NCBI GenBank assembly: GCA_002691095.1
Contig: NZGU01000025.1
Location: forward strand, 1-5,163
Source of the DNA: Kiritimatiellaceae bacterium
Lineage (GTDB): Bacteria; Verrucomicrobiota; Kiritimatiellia; Kiritimatiellales; Pontiellaceae
Direction of reading: 5' to 3'
DNA: 5,163 nucleotides
Part shown: positions 1 through 4,469 of the stretch, in pieces
Layout of the letters: each line of letters starts with the position of its first letter
How positions within the stretch are numbered: the first letter of the stretch is position 1
Notes under the pieces: model-generated
Told to the model about the DNA's origin: nothing
Databases searched by the model: none
Seen by the model: the letters and a program-made list of their open reading frames with translations, nothing else
Translations under genes and position numbers: made by a program

Positions 1-14
1 AGTGAGGTGATAAC

Positions 15-368
15 ATGAAAACGATGAAAAAACTTAGCCCCATGATTCCATCTACCAATATGGGTATGACGAAAGATTTCCTTGTTCAGTCGCTGGGATT
101 TTCGGTGGTTATGGATACTCCTGATTATATTATCACAACCATTGAGGGAAATGATTTGCATGTCGTTCCTAGTCTTTCTGAGAGTCCTAATGAAGTGAGT
201 ATTTATCTGGAAGTTTACGACGTGGAAGAAGCGTGGGCGCTATATCAGCGTAGTCATCAGAAGAGCGATAAAGTGAAACCTCCTTTTCTTCAGCCGTATG
301 GGATGAGAGAGTTTCATGTTATTATTCCCTATACGAACTGCCTGATCTTTGTTGGGCAAAAGAAGTAG
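15..368 (+). CDS. VOC-superfamily (glyoxalase/bleomycin-resistance-like) protein
   Basis: A 117-residue protein with the layout of a single vicinal-oxygen-chelate subunit. An N-terminal strand (PMIPSTNMGMTKDFL, about 9-23) leads into a helix and the 'LGFSVV' strand (27-32). Then come 'GNDLHVVP' (45-52, a possible metal or ligand position at H49), the 'YLEVYDVEEAWALYQ' strand-helix (64-78), and a C-terminal 'YGMREFHVIIPYTNCLIFVGQ' (95-115). The last matches the usual 'G-REF-V-DPDGN-L-F' ending of bleomycin-resistance/glyoxalase-like proteins, but the DPDG turn is degenerate (IPYT). The start at 15 follows a GAGGTG Shine-Dalgarno-like stretch (4-9) with a 5-nt gap; an in-frame ATG at 24 is the alternative. 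Fold assignment is fairly secure, while substrate is unknown and the metal ligands are incomplete by eye, so enzyme versus binding or resistance protein cannot be decided. The gene looks more AT-rich than the rest of the window, which may hint at separate ancestry. It is convergent with sod and shares a terminator with it. Confidence 0.85.
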   Translation: MKTMKKLSPMIPSTNMGMTKDFLVQSLGFSVVMDTPDYIITTIEGNDLHVVPSLSESPNEVSIYLEVYDVEEAWALYQRSHQKSDKVKPPFLQPYGMREFHVIIPYTNCLIFVGQKK

Positions 369-433
369 GTTCGAGGCAATATGCTGGGTTTGATTGTGTT
401 ATCTGCTGCGTACACGGGATGGATGCGTATAAA

Positions 434-461
434 AAAAGCCCGATCGGTTGATCGGGCTTTT
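434..461. terminator. Bidirectional intrinsic terminator between the VOC gene and sod
   Basis: A perfect 12-bp inverted repeat, AAAAGCCCGATC (434-445) and GATCGGGCTTTT (450-461), encloses a GGTT loop. The A-run on the left (431-437) becomes a U-tract for - strand transcripts ending after sod. The T-run on the right serves + strand transcripts ending after the VOC gene. Position between two convergent stop codons (368 and 482) fits use in both directions. Confidence 0.92.
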
Positions 462-481
462 CCACTACTGCGGAGTTGGTT

Positions 482-1090
482 TTAGCCGGCGTAGAGGGCT
501 GAAACTTTTTCCCAGTTGACTACGTTGAAGAACGCCGCGATGTAGTCTGGACGGCGGTTCTGGTAGTTGAGGTAGTACGCATGTTCCCACACATCCAGTC
601 CGAGGATGGGGGTTCCGCCTTCGACATCTGCCATGTAGGGGTTGTCTTGGTTGGCGGTCGAGGTGACGCTGACGGAACCGTCTTCGTTCTTGCAGAGCCA
701 TGCCCAGCCTGAACCGAAACGAGTGGCGGCTGCGTTGCTGAAGGCTTCTTTGAAGCCGTCCATGCTGCCGAACGCGCTGTCGATGGCGGCTTGCAGTTCT
801 GCACTTGGTTCGCTGGCTTCCGGTGAGAGGATTTCCCAGAAGAGGAAGTGGTTGGCGTGACCGCCGCCGTTGTTACGAACGGCTCCTTGCTTTGCTTCGG
901 GTAGTTCGCCGAGGCGGGCACAGAGCTCTTCTACGGGAAGGGCTGCTAGTTCGCTTCCTTCCAGCGCTGCATTCGCTTTGGTGATATATGCTTGGTGGTG
1001 TTTTGTGTGATGGATTTCCATTGTTTTCGCGTCGATATGCGGCTCTAACGCATCGTACGCATACGGCAACGCCGGTAATTCATAAGCCAT
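482..1090 (-). CDS. sodA: Superoxide dismutase, Fe/Mn family (Mn-type signature)
   Basis: This 202-residue cytoplasmic enzyme converts superoxide to oxygen and hydrogen peroxide. It is full length for the family and starts with MAYELPALPYAYDALEPHID, very close to E. coli SodA. The four metal ligands are visible: H27 in MEIHHTKHH, H81 in GGGHANH, and D166 and H170 in DVWEHAYYLNY. Tyr35 of the substrate gateway is present. G77 together with Q148 in the TANQDNP segment is the arrangement typical of Mn-type rather than Fe-type enzymes, although cambialistic use cannot be excluded. No signal peptide is seen. The ATG at 1090 is supported by an AGGAG (1097-1101 on the complement) 6 nt upstream. The gene has its own sigma70-like promoter and ends at a shared bidirectional terminator. 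Its base composition is much more balanced between strands than the kinase-sigma operon, as expected for a strongly expressed gene. The symbol sodA is by similarity to Mn-type enzymes; sodB is the alternative name. Confidence 0.97.
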   Translation of the reverse strand: MAYELPALPYAYDALEPHIDAKTMEIHHTKHHQAYITKANAALEGSELAALPVEELCARLGELPEAKQGAVRNNGGGHANHFLFWEILSPEASEPSAELQAAIDSAFGSMDGFKEAFSNAAATRFGSGWAWLCKNEDGSVSVTSTANQDNPYMADVEGGTPILGLDVWEHAYYLNYQNRRPDYIAAFFNVVNWEKVSALYAG

Positions 1091-1128
1091 GTTTTTCTCC
1101 TATACGTTAATTCGTTTATTGGTTTTCG

Positions 1129-1156
1129 ATAATGAAGTAGAACAGGAGTAAGTCAA
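1129..1156 (-). promoter_or_regulatory. Candidate sigma70-type promoter of sod
   Basis: On the - strand, TTGACT (1156-1151; 5 of 6 to the -35 consensus) is followed after 16 nt by CATTAT (1134-1129; 4 of 6 to the -10 consensus). The predicted start, near 1122, would give a leader of about 30 nt before the ATG at 1090. It lies downstream of the 1204-1229 terminator, so sod can be transcribed independently of the sigma operon. Confidence 0.6.
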
Positions 1157-1203
1157 TCGTGAAGGGGTTGAACTTACATCGTTTCTGTTTTTCCGTAGCC
1201 CAT

Positions 1204-1229
1204 AAAAAAGGCCCGCCGGTGGGCGGACC
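1204..1229 (-). terminator. Intrinsic terminator ending element B and the kinase-sigma operon
   Basis: On the - strand, GGTCCGCC, a CACC loop and GGCGGGCC form an 8-bp stem (1229-1222 with 1217-1210) followed by six U residues (1209-1204). One pair is G-U in the - transcript but would be a C-A mismatch in a + transcript, so the hairpin is fitted to the - strand. It lies about 110 nt past the sigma factor stop codon and ends structured element B. Confidence 0.85.
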
Positions 1230-1326
1230 GAAAGTCGCATGTCGGCGGTGTTACTGTGGGTTGCTCGACATGATAGTGGAGTTACTACAACTAATAGTAC
1301 GTGGGCAGCTTGGCAACTGTTACTGA
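1204..1326 (-). ncRNA. Structured RNA-like element, copy B (candidate small RNA or attenuating leader/3' UTR)
   Basis: This region starts 11 nt after the sigma stop codon. Reading the - strand, it has: a two-box block (1326-1298), AGTAAC-N17-CGTA, like an ECF promoter; 25 nt of less conserved sequence; a perfect 7-bp stem, CATGTCG (1272-1266) with CGACATG (1244-1238), around a 21-nt C-rich loop containing GCAACCCA (1264-1257); CGACT (1237-1233); and the terminator at 1229-1204. The same parts occur in the same order and nearly the same spacing in copy A at 4105-4228. The stem sequence differs entirely between copies while pairing is kept, which argues for a functional RNA. If the block is a promoter, the RNA would start near 1292-1290 and be about 88 nt long. 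Alternatively it is the 3' UTR of the sigma mRNA or a leader read through toward sod. It matches no RNA family I recognise. Confidence 0.6.
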
Positions 1327-1337
1327 AAAAGTGAACG

Positions 1338-1946
1338 TTAGCTGAGTTCGTTGTTAAGGCGGTCGATTTCAGCGCGCATTTTTTGGAAGACTTCGGCTTT
1401 GTAGACGCGGACGCTGGCTTCGGAGATGCCGATCTGTTGGGCAATCTGGGGGTTGGGGGTTTCGCTGGAGACGAGTTTGAAGACGGCGCGTTTATTTTCG
1501 TGGAGATCGTTTTTGATGTTGTTCCAAGCGAGGTTGGTGATGTGGAGGACCCACTCTTCGCGGGCGAGTTTTTCGATGTCGGGGAGGATTTGCTGTTCGA
1601 TGGTGTCGTAGGATTCTTGGTATTCGACGGCGTCGCGTCCGGTGATGAAGTTTTTTTTGGTTCGAAAGAAGTCTTTGACGGTGTTGCGGGTCATGGCGGC
1701 GAGCCAGTTGTGGAATTTGCCTCGGTTGCGGTTGTATTCGAAATCTTCGATTTTCTGCCAGACTTTGGTGAGGACGGTTTGGGAGATGTCTTCGGCGTCT
1801 TCTTGTGGGATGCCCATGCGGAGGATGAGGCTGAAGATGAAGGCGCGGTAGGTGGATTCAAATTCGAGCCAGGCGGATTGGTCTTTGCCGGATTGGAGGC
1901 GCTGAAGGAGGGTGACGCGGGTGGGTTGGAAGTTGGGGTCGGTCAT
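1338..1946 (-). CDS. ECF RNA polymerase sigma factor, Rhodopirellula/Verrucomicrobium-type family
   Basis: This 202-residue group IV (ECF) sigma factor would direct RNA polymerase to a dedicated promoter set. The opening 'TRVTLLQRLQSGKDQSAWLEF' segment (9-29) is typical of the planctomycete/verrucomicrobial ECF family. Sigma region 2 spans about 22-97: the acidic core-binding segment EDAEDISQTVLTKVW (49-63) and the -10-recognising stretch FHNWLAAMTRNTVKDFFR (78-95). Sigma region 4 spans about 130-192, with a helix-turn-helix at PNPQIAQQIGISEASVRVYK (164-183). No extra C-terminal domain is present. The frame is open upstream to an ATG at 2054, but that extension would be His/Pro-rich and overlap the kinase; the start at 1946 gives the family N-terminus and an ATGA overlap with the kinase stop. 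No good Shine-Dalgarno precedes it, so translation probably depends on coupling to the kinase. No anti-sigma gene is adjacent, which makes the kinase the likely regulator. Region 2.2 keeps its acidic residues, so it need not be phosphorylated to bind core polymerase, unlike the Vibrio EcfP case. Confidence 0.93.
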   Translation of the reverse strand: MTDPNFQPTRVTLLQRLQSGKDQSAWLEFESTYRAFIFSLILRMGIPQEDAEDISQTVLTKVWQKIEDFEYNRNRGKFHNWLAAMTRNTVKDFFRTKKNFITGRDAVEYQESYDTIEQQILPDIEKLAREEWVLHITNLAWNNIKNDLHENKRAVFKLVSSETPNPQIAQQIGISEASVRVYKAEVFQKMRAEIDRLNNELS

Positions 1947-4060
1947 GGGGTGTCCGTTTCGTAGAGCAGGAGAATGCCGCGGGCGGTGAGGGTGGGGATG
2001 AGGGGTTGGTTGGCGTGGGTGGCGGAGAGGGTGATGGAGGTGAGTTTTTGGCACCAGACGAGGCGGGGGGAGAGGGTGAGATTGGGGATATTACTGAGGT
2101 TGAGGGTGGTGAGGTTGGGGTAGCGGAGGATGCTGCTGAGGTCGTTGATGCGGGTGCGGGAGATGTCGAGGACGTTGAGTTGGGGTAGGTCACCAATTTC
2201 GTTGAGGCGTTCGAGTCGAGTACCGCTTAGGCGGAGTTCGCGGAGTTGGTCGAGGCGGAGGGGGGTGAGGTCGGGGCGGCCGGTTTGGTTGAGGTTGAGG
2301 ATGGTGATGGGGAGGCCGGTGAGGGGGATGAGGTTGCTGAGTTCGGGGTTGTTGCCGAGGTTGATGAGGTGGCCGGCGGCACCGAATGAGGTTTGTTGGA
2401 GTTGTAGGTTGGGGGTGTCGGGGTTGAGTTGCTGAAGGCAGGCTTGTAGGGCGGGGAAACGGGTCTGGGGGTTGAGGGGGGCGCGGTTGAGGTGGTTGAA
2501 GAGGCGGGGGAGGAGGGGGGTGAGGTTGTGTTGGATGAAGTCGGCGGTGAGGGCGGGGAGTTGTTCGTCGGTGATGGGGGGTTGGTTGCGATATTTGTTG
2601 GCGAGCCGAAGGGCGGTGGGGGCGGAAGCGGTGGGGATGCCGTCGGCTTGGCTGAGAAGGTCGTGAGCTTTGTCGAATTGGAGTTGGCTTAGGTGGTGGT
2701 GAGCCTGAAGGAGGCGGGCTTGCGGGTTTTGGGGGTTGAAGGCGAGGGCGGTGGCGAGGGCGGTATCGGCTTGTGGGAAGCGGTATTGGTGTTCGTGCTG
2801 GCGGGCGAGTTCGAGGTAGTCGGGGGCGACGGCGAGGGCGGTTTGTTGGATGTATTTATTTTTTTGCTGGAGCTGGTCGAGGGCGTTGAGGGCGAGTTGT
2901 TCATTGTGGCGTATGGAGCGGAAGCTGAGGGTGAGGGTGGTGGTGATGATGAGGAGGGCGAGGAGCAGGAGTAGGGTGGCGGTGCGGTGGCGGTTGATGA
3001 GGAGTTGAAGGTGGGTGAGAAGGGTGGGGTTTTCGGCGAGGGTGGCGTAGCCGTTGAGGTGGTTGCGGAGGTCGTGGGAGAGGGCGGCGACGGTGGGGTA
3101 GCGGTCGGAGGGGGATTTAGAGAGGCCTTTCATGGCGATGGCGGCGAGGGCGTTGTTGGTTTGTGGAGGGGGGATGGTGCCTTGGACGGTGTGGTGGAGA
3201 ATGGCTTGTATGGTGTCGCCGGTGTGGGGCGGGGAGAGGGTGAGGAGGTGGTAGAGGAGGGCGGAGAGCATGTAGATGTCGGTGTGGAAGTGGACCTGCT
3301 GAAAGGTGCCGTGGGCTTGTTCGGGGGCCATGTAGCCGGGGGTGCCGCCGACGATGGTGCGGGTGGGGGCGTCGGTGAGATGGGCGGGGGTGTCGGGGGT
3401 GGTGATGAGGGTGGCGAGTCCCCAGTCGAGGAGGTGTAGGTCGCCAAAGTCGCCGATCATGATGTTGGCGGGTTTGATGTCGAGGTGGAGGACGCCTTTG
3501 GTGTGGGCGTATTCGACGGCGTCGCAGATGTTGAGGAAGATTTGGAGGAGGCGGGTGAGGGGGTAGGCGTGCCGGGTGGCGGGGTCGCCTTGTTGAAGAC
3601 GGTTGAGGATGGGTTCGAGGGTTTCGCCGCGGAGGCGTTTCATGGTGAAGTAGGGGTTGCCGGTTTTGTCGAGGGCGATGTCGTAGATGGGGAGAATGTG
3701 GGGGTGCTGGAGGTGGGCGGTGAGGCGGGCTTCGTGAAGAAAGGCTTGGATGTCGTCTTGCGAGGCGATGCGGTCGGCTTGGATGAGGGCCATGGCGAGG
3801 GTGCGGCGGGTGCGGGTGTCTTTTACTTCCCAGATGGTTTTCATGCCGCCGTCGTTTATTTTCTGGAGGGGTTGGTAGCGGGTGTCGGCTTGGGTGTCGG
3901 TGAGTTCGGCGGCGTGGGGGGTGTCGGCGGGATCGAGGTCGTCTTGAAAGAGGATTTGTTCGGTGTTGGAGAAGTTTATTTCGTCGGCAAAGAGGTTGGG
4001 ATTGAGAATTTCGCGGGGGGGATGGGAGGGATCATTTTCGGATGGTTGGAGTGTTTTCAT
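1943..4060 (-). CDS. Membrane Ser/Thr protein kinase with WNK-like lysine placement and TPR/LRR-like outer domain
   Basis: This 705-residue protein has a bacterial Hanks-type kinase domain at about 62-335. The P-loop is degenerate (INDGGMKTIW, 68-77); the VAIK position reads LAMA with A91 in place of lysine, while K74 sits in the third P-loop glycine position as in WNK kinases. The alpha-C glutamate E110 (FLHEARLTAHLQHPHIL) is present. The catalytic loop is HLDIKPANI (192-200), with D194, K196 and N199 kept but Leu for the HRD Arg. DWGLA (212-216), GTPGYMAPEQA (239-249), D261 and R320 are present. An acidic, probably disordered segment covers 1-60. One membrane helix lies at about 361-380. 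The C-terminal part, presumably periplasmic, has a coiled-coil-like stretch (385-408), two TPR-like units (about 413-475) and LRR-like repeats (about 583-680). It heads a two-gene operon with the sigma factor and probably senses a signal outside the membrane. No Shine-Dalgarno is visible before the ATG at 4060. Its coding strand is strikingly poor in G. Kinase fold is certain; activity is not. Confidence 0.95.
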   Translation of the reverse strand: MKTLQPSENDPSHPPREILNPNLFADEINFSNTEQILFQDDLDPADTPHAAELTDTQADTRYQPLQKINDGGMKTIWEVKDTRTRRTLAMALIQADRIASQDDIQAFLHEARLTAHLQHPHILPIYDIALDKTGNPYFTMKRLRGETLEPILNRLQQGDPATRHAYPLTRLLQIFLNICDAVEYAHTKGVLHLDIKPANIMIGDFGDLHLLDWGLATLITTPDTPAHLTDAPTRTIVGGTPGYMAPEQAHGTFQQVHFHTDIYMLSALLYHLLTLSPPHTGDTIQAILHHTVQGTIPPPQTNNALAAIAMKGLSKSPSDRYPTVAALSHDLRNHLNGYATLAENPTLLTHLQLLINRHRTATLLLLLALLIITTTLTLSFRSIRHNEQLALNALDQLQQKNKYIQQTALAVAPDYLELARQHEHQYRFPQADTALATALAFNPQNPQARLLQAHHHLSQLQFDKAHDLLSQADGIPTASAPTALRLANKYRNQPPITDEQLPALTADFIQHNLTPLLPRLFNHLNRAPLNPQTRFPALQACLQQLNPDTPNLQLQQTSFGAAGHLINLGNNPELSNLIPLTGLPITILNLNQTGRPDLTPLRLDQLRELRLSGTRLERLNEIGDLPQLNVLDISRTRINDLSSILRYPNLTTLNLSNIPNLTLSPRLVWCQKLTSITLSATHANQPLIPTLTARGILLLYETDTP

Positions 4061-4076
4061 GGCTTTTTATGGTGGA

Positions 4077-4106
4077 GATATAGCGGAAAGAGGGGGATGA
4101 AGGCAA
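4077..4106 (-). promoter_or_regulatory. Weak candidate promoter of the kinase-sigma operon
   Basis: On the - strand, TTGCCT (4106-4101; 4 of 6 to -35) is followed after 18 nt by TATATC (4082-4077; 4 of 6 to -10). The start would fall near 4070, only about 10 nt before the kinase ATG. The -35 box overlaps the end of the U-tract of the upstream terminator. It is the only place for a promoter between that terminator and the gene; otherwise the operon must be transcribed by read-through. Confidence 0.3.
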
Positions 4107-4135
4107 AAAAAAACCCTGCATTTGCAGGGGTTTTT
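4105..4135. terminator. Strong intrinsic terminator just upstream of the kinase gene
   Basis: On the - strand, AAAAACCCC, TGC, an AAAU loop and GCAGGG form a stem with one bulged C, followed by nine U residues (4113-4105). The arms are 4135-4124 and 4119-4109. It ends element A only 44 nt before the kinase ATG, inside the upstream region of the operon. The + strand version also has a 5-T tail (4131-4135), so it could work in both directions, but the - direction is much stronger. Confidence 0.88.
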
Positions 4136-4228
4136 CGGAGTCGTGAGCGCGTTGTGGGTTATGGGTTGCGCTCAAACAGTTGTTAAATTCAATCATATTT
4201 ACGTGGGCTGGCTGGATTCTGTTACTGA
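4105..4228 (-). ncRNA. Structured RNA-like element, copy A (candidate small RNA or attenuator upstream of the kinase)
   Basis: This is the second copy of the element at 1204-1326, on the same strand. The two-box block at 4228-4200 is identical to copy B at 23 of 29 positions; differences are confined to the middle, so the boxes TCAGTAACAG and GCCCACGTA are exact. AGTAAC-N17-CGTA resembles an ECF promoter. After 25 nt comes a 7-bp stem, TGAGCGC (4174-4168) with GCGCTCA (4150-4144), around a 17-nt loop that carries two ACCC runs. The shared GCAACCCA is at 4169-4162. CGACT (4143-4139) and the terminator follow. The predicted RNA would start near 4194-4192 and be about 89 nt. Because the terminator precedes the kinase ATG by 44 nt, the element could instead be a leader that limits read-through into the kinase-sigma operon. 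No ORF of note is seen on - in it, and no known riboswitch was recognised. Confidence 0.6.
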
Positions 4229-4346
4229 TTGGGTGCATTTTTTTTGAGAAAACTTTTGCGTAAATAGGACTGAATTAGTACGACATATATTTATCGGCGC
4301 ACGGTGTGCGTTGTGTTCAGGCTGCCGAGGAGGACTCGGGGCGGAA
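4229..4346. other. Divergent intergenic region between element A and the porin leader
   Basis: No gene is seen here. The region contains an A/T-rich stretch with a T8 run (4237-4296 overall) and a perfect short inverted repeat, CGCAC-GGT-GTGCG (4298-4310), that could be an operator or hairpin. A hairpin CCGAG-GAGGA-CTCGG (4325-4339) presents a GGAGG-like sequence in its loop. The + promoter of the porin must lie in or near this stretch, but no pair of boxes is convincing to the eye. Confidence 0.4.
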
Positions 4347-4469
4347 ATGAAATCATTCATTCAGTGTTGCCGGGTTCAGTGGCTGGACCGACCTGAATCA
4401 GCCGCCGGGATCGCTGCTTTTTTCTCGATACGTATGGTTGATAGGGAGACGCTGATTGAGGAGAAATAA
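4347..4469 (+). CDS. Possible 40-residue upstream ORF / leader peptide coupled to the porin
   Basis: An ATG at 4347 opens a 40-codon frame beginning MKSFIQCCRVQWLDRPESAA and ending with TAA at 4467-4469, whose last base is the A of the porin ATG (TAATG). Such a stop-start overlap often marks translational coupling. GGAGG at 4329-4333 is 13 nt upstream, rather far, and lies in a hairpin loop; GGGGCGG at 4338-4344 is too near. The product has no recognised domain and no clear membrane segment. The leader can also form an AATGAA/TTCATT hairpin (4346-4361) over the start codon and GGTTCAG/CTGAATC (4372-4400). Chance occurrence of an ORF this short is quite likely, and the porin has its own good Shine-Dalgarno. 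Confidence 0.22.
   Translation: MKSFIQCCRVQWLDRPESAAGIAAFFSIRMVDRETLIEEK

Noticed and set aside
465..701. Alternative frames in the sod region (- at 465-701 and 520-921, + at 642-860)
   Set aside because: They overlap the full-length superoxide dismutase with all its metal ligands and show no domain of their own.
1249..1256. Third copy of the 8-mer TGTTACTG inside the loop of element B
   Set aside because: There is no CGTA-type box at the required spacing and no counterpart in copy A, so it is probably chance or an internal duplication remnant.
1383..1964. Long + strand open frame of 193 codons opposite the sigma factor
   Set aside because: It has low-complexity Gly/Asp/Val/Phe composition and mirrors the sigma factor gene, whose domains are unmistakable.
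1947..2054. N-terminal extension of the sigma factor to an ATG at 2054
   Set aside because: The 36 extra residues are His/Pro/Arg-rich, lie wholly within the kinase LRR region and have no family counterpart. The ATGA start at 1946 fits better.
3485..4186. Long + strand open frame of 233 codons opposite the kinase
   Set aside because: It is a Gly/Val/Glu-rich shadow produced by the low C content of the + strand; the opposite strand encodes clear kinase motifs.
4168..4190. Integron attC-like core (GTTAAAT matches GTTRRRY)
   Set aside because: The matching inverse core is missing, copy B lacks the motif, there is no integrase, and the element organisation fits promoter, hairpin and terminator instead.
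1298..4228. The two elements as terminal repeats of a mobile element carrying the operon
   Set aside because: The similarity is limited to promoter-like boxes and RNA structure, with diverged sequence between them. There is no transposase, target duplication or inverted ends.
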